Notes: generated from the sequence alone by a model not told the origin. DNA of 64,000 nucleotides from Semisulcospira habei (GCA_036245525.1 BTPG01000001.1:180530736-180594735); one strand, 5' to 3'; positions 21,329 to 32,585 are shown, counted from the stretch's first letter. Numbers and translations: made by a program.

Positions 21329-24300
21329 CCTCGCGCTGGGACCATACGGCGTTGAGGCGCGTCCCCTGGGTGGTGGATAGGGGTCCCTCGTGAGAGGGGT
21401 GCACCGAATGAAATAAGGTGCCGTGAACCAACATGGTCTAAGGGAAGGTGACCCCGACAGAAAACCCCTGGTCCTCCTAGTAAGGGGGTTGGGCGTGGGG
21501 GTAGCTTCCCCACCCTGCAAAAAAGGAAATAGCTACAAAAACGCCGACGAAAAGACTAACAGTAATTCCTTTCCTGGAGGAGGAAGGTTCTTCTACTAGA
21601 AGACTTATGACGTCCTGTGGTGAAAGCCGGAAGTCTTCGGAAGCCACAGGACCGAGCCGCCTCTCTCTATCCAGGGATACAACCATGGGCACATGGAACG
21701 TCAAGACCATGTACCAGAGCGGCAAGGCCGCCCAGATAGCAGCGGAAATGCAAAAGTACAACCTTTCCCTGCTAGGCATCAGTAAAGCCAGATGGACGCA
21801 GTCTGGCCAGAAAAGGCCGTTAAGTGGGGAGATGATTCTGTATTCAGGTCATGAAGAGGAGAATGCCCCCCATACAGAAGGAGTAGCACTCATGCTGTCA
21901 CCAGTGGCACAGAGAGCGCTGATGGGCTGGGAACCTCTTGGGCCAAGAATTATAACAGCAGCCTTTAGAACCAAGAAAAAGCTCAAGCTGAACGTCATCC
22001 AGTGTTATGCGCCCACCAATGACAGTGACGAGGAAGAGAAACAAGAGTTCTACGACCGACTCCAGAGTGCCGTGGACAAATGTGCGGAGCGAGACATCAC
22101 CATCGTCATGGGCGATTTTAATGCCAAAATAGGGGAGGACAACACCGGATACGAAGAGGTGATGGGGAGACAGGGACTAGGCTCGGAGATGAGTGAGAAC
22201 GGGGAGAGGTTTGTAGACTTTTGTGCTCTAAACCGACTTGTCATTGGAGGCAGCATCTTCCCACACAGAAGAATACACAAAGCAACTTGGGTCTCACCTG
22301 ACCATACAACAGAGAACCAAATAGACCATATCTGCATTAGTAAGAAATTTAGAAGATCCCTTCAAGATGTTCGAGTGAGGAGGGGAGCAGATGTCGCCTC
22401 AGACCACCATCTGCTTACCTTAAGAATGAAGCTCAAGCTAAAGAAAAGCCGCACAGAGACAACAAGAAGACAGCGCTATAATGTAGGCCTCCTGAGAGAA
22501 ACTGGAGTTAGAGAAGAGTTCAAACTGGTGCTGTCCAACCGGTTTCAAGCGCTACAGGAGCTAGTAAATGAAGAGGAGGCGGTCACCACAGAGCAGCAGT
22601 GGAAGGCAGTTAGAGAAGCGCTGAACTCAACCTGCAAAGACACTGTAGGGTTCAGGAAACGCCACCACAAGGACTGGCTGTCGGCACAGACCTTGAAGAA
22701 GATAGAAGCGAGGAAGCAGAAGAAAGCAGCGGTCAACAACAGTCGCACGAGAGCAGCCAAAGTAAGGGCACAGGGGGAATACTCGGAAGCCAACCGCGAG
22801 GTGAAGAGGAGTATCAGGGCAGACAAGAGGGCCTACACAGACAGCCTGGCAGCAGAGGCAGAAAAGGCAGCAGGCAGCGGCAACATGAAACAGCTCTACG
22901 ACATTACCAGAAGATTGTCGGGTAAGTATGGCCATACAGAAAGACCAGTAAAAGACAAAGAAGGCAAGCCTATTGCAGACAGAGCAGACCAACTCGACAG
23001 ATGGGCCGAGTATTTTGAAGAGTTACTGAACAGACCTAGCCCACCCGACCCCCCCGACATCCAGCCGGCAGAGACCGACCTACCCATCAGCTGTGACAGA
23101 CCCAGCCGGGAAGAGATCAGAAAAGCAGTGGCATTTTTGAAGAATGGCAAAGCAGCAGGGCCAGATGGCATCCCAGCGGAGTCTCTGAAAGCAGACCTAG
23201 AGACAACAGTGGAGATGCTGTACCCACTGTTTGGAAAGATCTGGGAAGAGGAGGTGATGCCAGCTGACTGGAAGGAGGGGTACCTAATCAAGCTTCCCAA
23301 GAAAGGCGACCTCAGCAAGTGTTCCAACTACAGAGGAATCACCTTGCTGTCAGTACCAGGAAAGGTCTTCAACAGGATCATCCTAGAGAGAATGAAGAGC
23401 TCCGTTGACCCCCAGCTGAGAGACCAGCAAGCAGGATTCAGGAAGAACCGATCATGTACAGACCAGATCGCCACTCTCCGCATCATTGTGGAACAGTCTC
23501 TGGAGTGGAGCTCCCCGCTGTACGTCAACTTTGTGGATTATGAGAAAGCATTTGACAGCGTGGACCGAGAGACTCTGTGGAAACTCTTACGACACTACGG
23601 TGTACCCACAAAGCTCGTCCGCCTGATCAAGAGCAGCTATGATGGCATGACATGTCGCGTGATCCACGAAGGGCAGTTCACCAGAGAGCTCCAGGTCAGA
23701 ACTGGTGTCAGGCAGGGGTGTCTGCTGTCTCCGTTCCTCTTCCTACTGGCCATAGACTGGGTCATAAAGATGACCACAGAGCACAGACGAAGTGGAATAC
23801 AGTGGACACTGTGGACACAGCTTGACGACCTCGATTTTGCAGACGACTTGGCATTACTGTCCCACACTCATCAACAAATGCAGGACAAGACCTCGAGGCT
23901 TGCTGACATCTCGTCCCAAGTGGGCCTCACCATTCACAAACAGAAAACAAAGACAATGAGGCTGAACGCAACCAGGGAAGAACCAGTCTTGCTTGCTGGC
24001 ACCCCGTTGGAGGAGGTGGAGTCCTTCACCTATCTCGGGAGCATCATAGACAAAAAAGGCGGCACTGATGCAGATGTCAGAGCACGAATCGGTAAAGCCA
24101 GAGCAGCCTTTCTCCAGTTGAACAAAGTGTGGAGTTCCAGAGAGCTGTCACAACACACCAAAGTCCGGATTGTCAACTCCAATGTAAAAGCAGTTCTCCT
24201 ATATGGAGCAGAGACATGGAGATTGACAAAAACCACAGTCAACAGAGTACAGACCTTCATGAACAGTTGCCTTAGAAGAATTTTGAAAATCCACTGGCCA

Positions 24301-24630
24301 GAGAAGATCAGCAACGTCAGACTCTGGGAGAGAACAGAGCAGATAACAGCAGAGAATGAAATTGGGCGAAGAAGATGGGGATGGATCGGTCACAGTCTGA
24401 GAAAGCCAGCTTCCAGTATCACTAGGCAGGCATTGTCATGGAACCCCCAGGGAAAGAGGAAAAGAGGTAGGCCGAGAAACTCCTGGCGTCGAGACCTCCA
24501 AGCAGACATCAAGAGACTGGGAACCACCTGGAGTAGAATCGAAGGAGAAGCACAGGACAGGAGTTGCTGGAGGTCTCTCGTCGACGGCCTATACCCGGGT
24601 AGGGGTGACAGGCGTAAGTAAGTAAGTAAG
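21329..24630 (+). mobile_element. Full-length RTE-like LINE
   Basis: A 3302-bp element between 11-bp direct repeats. It has a 5' UTR of about 278 bp, one long ORF, and almost no 3' UTR: it ends in repeated GTAA. A single ORF of about 1000 codons and a short repeated tail are what is known of RTE-group elements. A nearly identical 3' piece at 36780-37370 shows the family moved recently. Confidence 0.9.
21607..24621 (+). CDS. RTE-like endonuclease-reverse transcriptase, intact
   Basis: 1004 codons with no stop. Endonuclease: TWN (29-31), YAPTNDSD, MGDFNAK (168-174), KATWVSPDH, SDHH (265-268). The middle part is a Lys/Arg-rich, probably helical linker. RT: NGKAAGPDGIP, NYRGITLLSVPGKVFNRII, QAGFRKNRSCTDQI, VDYEKAFDSVDR (motif A), GVRQGCLLSPFLF, and catalytic FADD (744-747). 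It ends with the RRWGWIGHSLRK and GRPRNSWRRDL blocks typical of this RTE-like group. The start ATG is the first in frame after the 5' UTR. All catalytic blocks look intact, so it may be a competent copy; activity is not shown by sequence alone. Confidence 0.9.
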   Translation: MTSCGESRKSSEATGPSRLSLSRDTTMGTWNVKTMYQSGKAAQIAAEMQKYNLSLLGISKARWTQSGQKRPLSGEMILYSGHEEENAPHTEGVALMLSPVAQRALMGWEPLGPRIITAAFRTKKKLKLNVIQCYAPTNDSDEEEKQEFYDRLQSAVDKCAERDITIVMGDFNAKIGEDNTGYEEVMGRQGLGSEMSENGERFVDFCALNRLVIGGSIFPHRRIHKATWVSPDHTTENQIDHICISKKFRRSLQDVRVRRGADVASDHHLLTLRMKLKLKKSRTETTRRQRYNVGLLRETGVREEFKLVLSNRFQALQELVNEEEAVTTEQQWKAVREALNSTCKDTVGFRKRHHKDWLSAQTLKKIEARKQKKAAVNNSRTRAAKVRAQGEYSEANREVKRSIRADKRAYTDSLAAEAEKAAGSGNMKQLYDITRRLSGKYGHTERPVKDKEGKPIADRADQLDRWAEYFEELLNRPSPPDPPDIQPAETDLPISCDRPSREEIRKAVAFLKNGKAAGPDGIPAESLKADLETTVEMLYPLFGKIWEEEVMPADWKEGYLIKLPKKGDLSKCSNYRGITLLSVPGKVFNRIILERMKSSVDPQLRDQQAGFRKNRSCTDQIATLRIIVEQSLEWSSPLYVNFVDYEKAFDSVDRETLWKLLRHYGVPTKLVRLIKSSYDGMTCRVIHEGQFTRELQVRTGVRQGCLLSPFLFLLAIDWVIKMTTEHRRSGIQWTLWTQLDDLDFADDLALLSHTHQQMQDKTSRLADISSQVGLTIHKQKTKTMRLNATREEPVLLAGTPLEEVESFTYLGSIIDKKGGTDADVRARIGKARAAFLQLNKVWSSRELSQHTKVRIVNSNVKAVLLYGAETWRLTKTTVNRVQTFMNSCLRRILKIHWPEKISNVRLWERTEQITAENEIGRRRWGWIGHSLRKPASSITRQALSWNPQGKRKRGRPRNSWRRDLQADIKRLGTTWSRIEGEAQDRSCWRSLVDGLYPGRGDRRK

Positions 24631-24780
24631 TATCTTATAATAATTATAACTCTAAGCGCGCACTCACAACTCGCGCACGCATGCGCACGCTTTAGACAAC
24701 GACTCACGTACCACAAATAGTGAAATACATTACGACAGTGTGCTTAGGGTGGGGAGTGTGGTGGTATAGTGCTAAAACTG

Positions 24781-27637
24781 TTAAAAGAGGTGAGTTTTGA
24801 GGGCGGACTGAAAGGTGAGAGAGTGTTTCTGACCAAAGAAAAGTGGGAGAGTGTTCCAGGTGGATGGACCGTATACTGAGAAGGAGCGGGGGCCGAAAGT
24901 GCTGAGTTTGGTGAGGGGGATGTGGAGGCGGAGAGGGTCGGAGGCGGAGCGGAGGGAGCGGGGAGGAGTGTAGGGGTGAAGTAAGTTTGAGAGATAGGCG
25001 GCAGCGCAGTTGTTCAGGGATTTGTAGCAGAGAGACAGAATCTTGTATTTGATGCGCTGGGGGATGGGAAGCCAGCGAAGGAGTTTGAGCAGGGGAGTGA
25101 TGTGGTTGGATTTTTTCTTTCTGAGGATGAGGCGGGCAGCATTGTTCTGGACGCGCTGGAGAGTGAATGTGGTGGAGTGAGGGAGGCCGGACAGGAGAGA
25201 GTTGCAGTAGTCAATGCGAGATAGGATGAGAGAGACAGCAAGTTTGGTGGCAGCTTCGGTGGTGAGGTATTTTCTGATCTGACTGATGCGGCGGAGGTGG
25301 AAGAAGCATGCCTGGGCCTTGGCGGAGACGAAGCTGGTCATGGAAAGAGAGAAATCGAGGATAACGCCGAGGTTTTTGGCCGAGTCAGAGAGGGAGATGG
25401 GGGTGCTGTCGAGTTGAAGGTGGAGGGAGTGAGGGAGCTGGGAAAGTTTTATGGCGAGTGCCTACCAGCATGGCTTCCGTTTTGTCGTCATTCAGTTTAA
25501 GATTGTTTGCTGTCATCCAGTTTTTCACGTCTTCATAGCAGTCAGCCGTGCGAGTCAGTAGTGACTGAGTGTTGTCGAGTTTCTCTTTGTCTAGTAGTTG
25601 TGAGTCGTCAGCGTAGAGGTGGTGGTGTACGTGGTGAGACTGGATGATGTTGGACAGGGGAGAGGTGTAGAGTGTGAAAAGGACCGGGCCCAAGACGGAC
25701 CCTTGTGGAACTCCGCAGGAGAGCGTGACTGGGTTGGAGGAGACGCCGTCGATGGTGACGGACTGCTGTCTGTCGGAGAGGTAGGAGAGAAACCAGGAAT
25801 GAGCAGAGTCAGTGATGCCAAAGGAGTGGTGATGGCGGTGGAGGAGGATAGAGTGGTCTATAGTGTCGAAGGCGGCAGAGAGGTCGAGTAGCGGAAGAAG
25901 GAAGATGTTGCCCGAGTCGGTGGAGAAAAGCAGGTCGTTTAAGATATGTAGAAGGGCTGTTTCAGTGCTGTGATGTTTGCGATAGGCAGACTGGAAGGGA
26001 CTGAGGAGGTTGTTGTCGGCGAGGTGGAGGTTGAGCTGGTTGAGAAGGACCTTCTCAAGAAGCTTGGACAGGAAAGAGAGATTGGAGACTGGGCGATAGT
26101 TTTTTAGTTAGTTTGGGTCGAGGTTGTGTTTTTTGAGGAGAGGACGGACGATGGCGAACTTGAAGATATCAGGGACGGAGCCGTTCTCTAGAGATGTGTT
26201 GATGATGTCGGTAATGAATGGCAGAAGTTTTGGAAGGCCGTCCCGGTAGCAAGAAGCTGGGAGAAGGTCTAGTTCGCATGTTTTGAAAGGCATGGACTTT
26301 ATGGTCTTGAAGACTTCGTCCTGAGAGACGGGCTGGAAGGACGAGAGGGGGGTGCCGGATAAGGGGGTGTCGGGAGGGCAAGGCGGAGAAGGCAGAGTGT
26401 CGAGTGTGTTGCGCAGAGTTTGGATTTTGTCGGAAAAATAGGTGGAAAAGCGGACGGGAGTTCTTCTTTGCTGTGTGTGTTGGAGAGAGGAGAGTCTTTA
26501 GAAATGCCTAGGAGTGTGTTCATGGTAGCGTAGAGGGTTTTGGAAGAAGTGGATTCCAGGATTTTGTTTTGAAGGTGTTTACGTTTGGAGTCGGAGATCA
26601 TTCTGCAGACTTTGGTTCTAGTTGTTTGGAAGATCTGTCTGTGAACGGTGAGGTCAGATGAGCGCCAGCGGCGTTCCGCTTGTCGGCGCTCGCGCTTGGC
26701 CTCAGCTATGTCGTCAGTGAGCCAGGGGGAGGGTATGTAGCAGGTGGTGACAGGTGCATGGGTGTCTAGAAGTTTTCGAAGGGAGGAGTCGAAATGGGAT
26801 GCAAGATCAGGAGAGGAGGCGGGGTCCAGGAGAAGGTCGGCAGCTTCGTCGAAGAAGCTCTCTCGGTTGACAGATTTTAGTTTGCGACGAGCTTGGGTTT
26901 TTTCGGGGGAGGTAGGTTGAGGGAGACGAGAATAGCGAGGTGGTCAGAGGGAAGCACAGAGTCGAGAAGAGTTGATCGGAGGTGCGGGTGATGATCCAAT
27001 CGAGGGAGTGGCCGAGTCGGTGGGTGGGTTTGGTGATGTGTTGTGTAAGATTGTGGTTTGAAAGTGATGTGCAAAGGCGTTTTGTGTCAGGGTGGTCGGG
27101 TTTGTCGAAGTGGAAGTTAAAGTCGCCAAGAATGATGTGTTTTCCGGGTCGTGTGCTGTAGTGGTCGAGGAGGAGGTCAAACTCGGTGAGGAACAGGGAG
27201 TTTGTGAGTTTGTTTTGAGAGGTTGAGGGGGGGGGGGAGCGATAGATACATGAGAAGATGAGGGACTGACCAGGGAGTGTTGCTACGGCCTCGACAGATT
27301 CAAAGGAGGGATGAGCAAAAGGTAGAGACTGAGAGAAGGAGAGGTGAGCGGAGAGACAGTCCCTGTAGATGATGGCAATGCCACCCCCTCTGGAAGCGCG
27401 CGGGAAGGAGGCCAGGAGGTAGCCACTCGGAGTGACGCTGGCGATGATGGGTTCATCGCCAGCTGAGCGGAGCCACGTTTCGGTGATCACAACATCTAGG
27501 TCATTGTCTAGAATGAAATCTGAAATCACGTCGGCTTTGCCATCTTTGCAGACGGACTGTGCATTGAACAGACACAGTTTTAGGTTGGGTGAGACAGAAG
27601 AGGAAGAGGAAGAAGGAATGGACGAAGAAGAGGACAA
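24781..27637 (-). pseudogene. L2-like endonuclease and RT, broken
   Basis: Endonuclease at 26807-27637: LKLCLFNAQSV, VITETWLRS, SRGGGIAIIYRD, CIYRSPPPS, ILGDFNFHFD and LDWIITR. The linker and RT continue at 26108-26601 and downstream, with a stop in LDPN*LKNYRPVSN at about 26107, YADDSQL near 25610, and LSRIDYCNSLLSG at 25200. The last block, GPRSFSVYGPSTWNTLP, ends near 24830. Several frame changes (about 26300, 25600, 25385) show it is dead. Confidence 0.8.
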
Positions 27638-28010
27638 AGGAGGAGGAGGGAGGGGAGGGGGAAAAGAGGATGGAGGGGGGGGGGAAAGATGACGGAGGGG
27701 GGAGTGGGGAGGAGGAAAAGACGGGAAGGAGAACCGGGCAAGAAAGAGGATGCGAGAGGAGGGTGAGGGGGGGGGGTGGAGGGGAAAGGGGGAGGAAGGA
27801 GAGTAGGAAAAGATGAGGAAGAGCGAGGGGGAGGGTGAAGGGGAGGAGGAGGAAAAAGCAGGCGGCCGAGGAGAGCAGGGAGCGGTAGGTGAGGAAGACA
27901 GGAGAAGAAATGGGAGAAGAAGGAAGGGATGGGGGGGGGAGGCGGGGGGAGGCGGAAGGGGTGGAAGGACATAGGAAAAGGGGAAGAAGTGTGTGGGTGG
28001 GGTGGTGAGT
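27590..28010. repeat. Purine-rich (plus strand) low-complexity tract
   Basis: About 420 bases of mostly G and A on the plus strand, in GGA and GGGAGGA-type runs. It falls between the Arg-rich motif and the endonuclease of the minus-strand LINE, so in the element's sense it is a Pro/Ser-rich, CT-rich coding stretch that has grown. Confidence 0.8.
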
Positions 28011-28186
28011 CGTGCCTTCTGCTAATTCCACCCCTGCGGCCTCTCTTTCGCGACCGGATGCCACGTAAGGCATTTACAACACTGTCGGCGGCAACGGCCG
28101 CGCAGTAGGTGGCGTGTGTATCTGATGAGCATGATTTTTTGTGAGGACAGGAAAGAGAAAGACGGGACGAGGGTGCAGTAGGGTGT

Positions 28187-28189
<3 letters not shown>

Positions 28190-28239
<50 letters not shown>

Positions 28240-28250
28240 TGTGTGTGTGT
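28190..28250. repeat. (TG)n microsatellite outside unit C
   Basis: TG run with two GAG interruptions. The inverted terminus of unit C begins right after it at 28251. Confidence 0.9.
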
Positions 28251-28480
28251 GCACGAAACCCCTCAAATGGGTGACTGTCTTTACCATCTTTATGGACAAT
28301 GGGTGTGTGTAAAATTCTGGGCGACCAAGTCAGACACCCATTTTTTTCTGAGGGTTGTTTCTGCATTGCCATGCTTTAAGAAGTTATAAAAGATAAAAGA
28401 ATCAGTTTTTCCCACTTTGAGGTTATTACACACACTTTTGTGCTTAAAATACACTGTGGTAGTGTGTTTGCACTTGCCCA

Positions 28481-28483
<3 letters not shown>

Positions 28484-28525
<42 letters not shown>

Positions 28526-28550
28526 ACAAACCGGTAAAATGGGCGAGTGT
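28484..28550. repeat. (TG)n plus internal terminus-like sequence
   Basis: A TG run followed by TTTGCACAAACCGGTAAAAT, which resembles the outer terminus at 28251. It may mark a second related unit end-to-end with the first, as A and B are. Confidence 0.45.
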
Positions 28551-29196
28551 GTGTGACGTCACCCTTCTCAGCTATAAATAACTTAATACCTGATCGGTGG
28601 TTGACTGCGTCGGCGAGCCGAAGTGAAACGGAGAGATACGAAAGGTAGAAAGGTAGTGGGGCGGGGAGGGGGAGGAGAGGGGGGGGGTGGATGGGGTGGT
28701 ATTGGAAATTGTTTATGTTGCTGCAAAATGAAGTTTGTTATTTGAGGGTGTGGTTGTTTTGTACCAAAAAAAAAAAAAAAAAAAAAGTGTTATGCTTCCG
28801 GGGTGATGTTGTCGGAGGTCATGTCTAGTGATAAATTTGAGACTTAGCATATGTATTCTCGTGCGCCGGTTGCTATGAAGTGAAGTGATTGTACGAGTGC
28901 GCATTGTAAGAGAGGACGTATAGACTTTGGGTGAGGCTGCTGTTGTCTTTTGTCCTGCCGGACCTTTTTGGTTCAACCTGTTGCTTTATTTTGTAGGTTT
29001 GTCGATGTTATCAATGCCGCATCTCCTTTTGGATTGTATGCACAAATTGATTAAATGCAAATGACGTCACAGAGTCAGCGTCGTCTGATGCAGTCAGTCG
29101 TTTAGTGCAGTTAAAAGAGTGCAGGCTTGGATGGGCCATTTTCGGATGTAATAGTAAAGTATTATTTGTGTGAATGCTGTCCGTTTGAAGGAAGGT

Positions 29197-29580
29197 TGAT
29201 TGATTGTACATTGCTTAACGTCCCGACAGCAACAAGACTTTCTCAGGACGTGCCTGCACTGCTAGTGACAAAAACTAAACAGAATATTGAATGTATGTCG
29301 CCAGCCGGTCCAATACGTTAAATAAAACCTACGACATGGGGCCTAAATAAAACTAAGACCATTTAGCAACACACATCCAATATCAAGAGCCACAGGCAGC
29401 GCAGACAGTAGGGAGAGTTTAAAAAAGGAAAATGCAGGTGAATGGACCAAGGGTAGACAGAAACACATGCCCCCGGAATATAGAGAAAAACCCACCCTGT
29501 GGGGCTGACCAGGGTGACCCTGGGAACTAAAAAGTAGCCAACCCCACCCAAGTCCCCCAGGGCAGACCCGGTTGGGGGTG
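29197..29580 (+). repeat. Repeat family Z, left arm
   Basis: Starts near TGATTGTACATTGCTTAACG and ends near the CCAGGGCAGACCCGG block. It is the inverted partner of 29765-30146. A third copy at 48583-49137 is split by a TTAA MITE. No coding capacity; origin unknown, perhaps a SINE-like or MITE-like unit. Confidence 0.75.
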
Positions 29581-29683
29581 TTTGAGAGAAGGACTGGAAA
29601 GTCGAGTGTTGAGGGCAGACCCGGTTGCGGGTGTTTGAGGGAAGGACTGCAAAGTCGAGTGTTGAGCGAAGAGAGAAGGCGAG
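29572..29683. repeat. Two tandem units of about 61 bp
   Basis: A unit beginning GGGCAGACCCGGTTG and containing AAGTCGAGTGTTGAG occurs twice in a row, between the two Z arms. Confidence 0.75.
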
Positions 29684-29764
29684 GATGGGAAAAATATCCA
29701 GCACTATACGTTGGAATAGATGCATAACAGTTACGACACGCTTGTAAATTAAAACACTTTTAAC

Positions 29765-30146
29765 CCCACCCGGGTCTGCCCTGGGGGACTTGGGTGGGGT
29801 TAACTACTTTTTATTTCTCAGGGGCACCCTGGTCAGCCCCACAGGGTGGGGTTTTCTCTATATTCTGGGGCATGTTTCTCTGTTGGCCCTTTGTCCATTC
29901 ACCTGTATTTGCCTTTTTAAAACTCTCCCTACTGTCTGCACTGCCTGTAGCTCTTGATATGTGTGTTGCTAAATGGTCTTAGCTTTATTTAGGCCCCATG
30001 TGTTAGGTTTATTTAATGTATTTGACTGGCTGGCGACATACATTCAATGTTCTGTTTAGTTGTTGTTTTTTCACAAGCAGTGCAGGCACGTCCTGAGAAA
30101 GCCTTGTTGCTGTCGGGACGTTAAGCAATGTACAATAAAACACTTT
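29765..30146 (-). repeat. Repeat family Z, right arm (inverted)
   Basis: Reverse-complement copy of 29197-29580, with about 185 bp between the arms. It lacks the MITE that is present in the third copy and keeps the unfilled ATTAAATAAACC site (around 30012-30023). Confidence 0.75.
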
Positions 30147-30808
30147 TAACATTGAGAAAAGTTGAGTTAAAAGAGGTTTTAAAACAGTTTTCATAAAAGC
30201 TTTTGCCCGACACGCTTCTAAAAACAACATTTTCTTAGTTTTAAACCTTGTACCGCGCCATAAACGCCGCGATTGCTTTGCTTTTCAGTCTTAGCTGTCC
30301 TATAGTGTGGAATGTGGGACTTGGCCAACTGGATCCATCTGGTGCACTCCAAATGAGTATTTGTGAGTGGTTCGACGTGCAACTCAGTGCGCGCCTCTGA
30401 AATGACCTACTGATTCCACTGATAATGAAAATCTTTCATTTATAAGAGCGCATTGAGCAGCTCTATAAACCAAAAGTGATGACCCCCCTCCCCCCCCACC
30501 TCTCCCCCTCTCAACCCCCTCACAACCCCACCCAAACAATCATAATAATAAAACCAATCTTTAGTGAGGTATTTTCACTGTAATGCCAGTTTTGTGTGAG
30601 AGGCACCCACTTTTTGGGTAGAAACCCATTTTTTCTCCATCCAGTGGCTCTGTTTCTAGAAAATGTCTATTTTATTTTAAGTTGTAGAGCTTAGTTATAA
30701 GGTGAGTTCTAAACATTCGCATCAACTCCAGAGCCCTAGAATAAATAGAAATATGGGAACCCATTTTCACATAAAATGGTAGGTAACCCACTCTGAGGGT
30801 TTTGTGTC

Positions 30809-30811
<3 letters not shown>

Positions 30812-30882
<71 letters not shown>

Positions 30883-30942
30883 TGTGTGTGAGCGGTGTGG
30901 TAGGGGCGCGACCTGATAATACGCAAGGGAGAAAAAGTACAG

Positions 30943-31008
<66 letters not shown>

Positions 31009-31010
31009 TG
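30812..31010. repeat. Two (GT)n arrays with duplicated flank
   Basis: GT arrays at 30812-30890 and 30945-31005. Each is followed by a similar stretch (GGTAGGGGCGCGACC at 30900; GGTAGGGGAGCGACG at 31011, then TGATAATACGC). The array plus flank has been duplicated locally. Confidence 0.8.
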
Positions 31011-32490
31011 GGGTAGGGGAGCGACGCTGATAATACGCAAAAACCAACACTGAAGGGGCAGAAGGGATACAGGGGAAGAAAATTACAAGCGGACAAACAC
31101 GGTCGGTCAGCGGCGGGATCACAAGTGGGGAGGGCGAGATGTCGACGGGAAATAACAAATTCAGGGCAGCACACGTAAAACCTATAGTAACACGAACAAC
31201 AACCAGCTACAGATGCGGGTAGCGAACAGACTCACACAGTAAGCACTTAGCACACTAGCGCATAGCACGTAAAAACAGGGCAGCGGAAAAGGCCTTGGTT
31301 GCCTGCTCGGCGTTACACCCAAATAACTAACTAACTAACCGATGCATGCTGCATACAACTGCTTGCTAGAGGAACAGCTGGAGACTCTAGCACTGTAAAA
31401 TTCCCTTCGGGCAGCCTGTTCCACTGACTTGAAATGGTTACGCTGGCGTGTGTACAGCTCGCGATGGATTGTAAGCTAACTAGCCCGCCACTGGCGCTCA
31501 AGTCTACGTCGTTCAAGCTGACGGTATCGGTGATCTACGGAGCGGATGGACGTGACGTTATAAACCTGGACCTGAGGGGCGCTTGACAATCAAGGACATC
31601 ACGGAGCGACTTGTAGTTCTCCACGAAATCATCATTTGAACTACCAGCCAGGAATCCTCTGACATACACTTGCAGCTTCAGATGATAACCCACCTGTTCA
31701 TGCAACCACCTGAGTGTGTTAAGGTTGTATACTATACCTACATTTTAAAATTGAAAACTGCCCTTTATAGGGTTTTTTGAGAGCCTTGTTGAGTCTGGAG
31801 GCTATTGCCACCCTGACAGACCCATGGTCCCGGGCATATTTGTAAGTTTGAGCCGTTTTTGTGAGGTACCCCAAGAGGGAAAACACGCAAAATAGCCGAT
31901 TTCAGAACACAATAAAAATTTATCGAATAGTGTGTTAAAATGATAAAGAAACATTTCGGTCACTTCATAAAGTATGTTAGTATTTTCTCGTAAAAAAAGT
32001 GTGTTCTAATAATTGGAATTCTAAGTGAAATCTAGAAAAGTGTATGTTGTAAATTCGCAAATTGCCCGGATGTTATCAATAACATTACAAGTGTTTGCAA
32101 TGTTGGGCAATTGCTCAGGCCCTTTTTATTCGATAAAGTCGTACTTTATGTTATAACTATCACATTGATTATGAAGAAAATATGGGGTCCCGCACAAAAT
32201 TTGGCCCTTTGGGTCGTTTTCGAGTGCGTATTCAACAAGGGATACAAGCGATGTCTGACTCCGGCAGATCATATCTCCGCCGTAGCCGGTCACAAGCCCG
32301 CATGAGAAAGAAGGGAAAACGACTATGCCAAACCTACAAGGGAAAACCTACGCCCAAACTGTTGCAAACTACGCCCAAACTGCTAGTCCTCGATCACTAT
32401 TTGTCACAGTAAACTGGAACAAACAACAACGGCAGATACGGGATGAAAACATTTATCTATAAGTAATTAAATGCGCATGCTGTTTCTTAG
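31011..32490. other. No recognised gene
   Basis: Apart from the duplicated GT flank at its start, I see no motif-bearing frame, tRNA box or inverted end. It ends in AT-rich sequence. Confidence 0.4.
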
Positions 32491-32494
32491 TAAT

Positions 32495-32571
32495 TTAGTT
32501 AGTGCAGTGGTAAGGTACTTTTTTTTGGCCACGCAGGTGACCAGGGTTCGAGTCCCGTAGATGGCGACATT
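32495..32571 (+). mobile_element. tRNA-like SINE head
   Basis: A box TAGTGCAGTGG (32500-32510) and B box GGTTCGAGTCC (32545-32555), 34 bp apart, as in tRNA-derived SINEs. Poly-T interrupts the middle, and a clean acceptor stem is not evident, so I do not call a tRNA gene. A CR1-like LINE 3' end starts about 15 bp later on the same strand. Confidence 0.55.
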
Positions 32572-32585
32572 TTTTTCCTGCTCAC

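Larger units (their letters stand above)
21212..28137 (-). mobile_element. L2-like LINE split by an RTE-like insertion
   Basis: The body lies at 24642-28137 and the 3' tail at 21212-21328 (AAT array 21212-21297 plus about 30 bp), with the RTE element between. Joining the sides at the 11-bp duplication gives one smooth 3' UTR. Order on the minus strand: Arg-rich segment (RSRKRGRRGG, about 28060), pyrimidine-rich coding stretch, endonuclease, RT, 3' UTR, ATT tail. Confidence 0.75.
28251..30811 (-). mobile_element. Unit C: AC-flanked element with inverted termini
   Basis: The left end (GCACGAAACCCCTCAAATGG) and the right end (ending GAGGGTTTTGTGTCCATG) are imperfect inverted repeats of about 55 bp with TG arrays outside both. 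They match the termini of units A and B in the opposite orientation: 30570-30811 is like 43145-43390, and 28251-28390 is like 58230-58361. The interior is different: a TG array (28484-28520) followed by a second terminus-like stretch (28521-28550), and a large inverted repeat (29197-30146). No open gene is seen, so it would be non-autonomous. Confidence 0.55.

Noticed and set aside
27501..28073. Pro/Ser-rich frame that might be taken for a mucin-like or proline-rich protein
   Set aside because: It is the CT-rich low-complexity part of a decayed LINE, read in one of several equally open frames.
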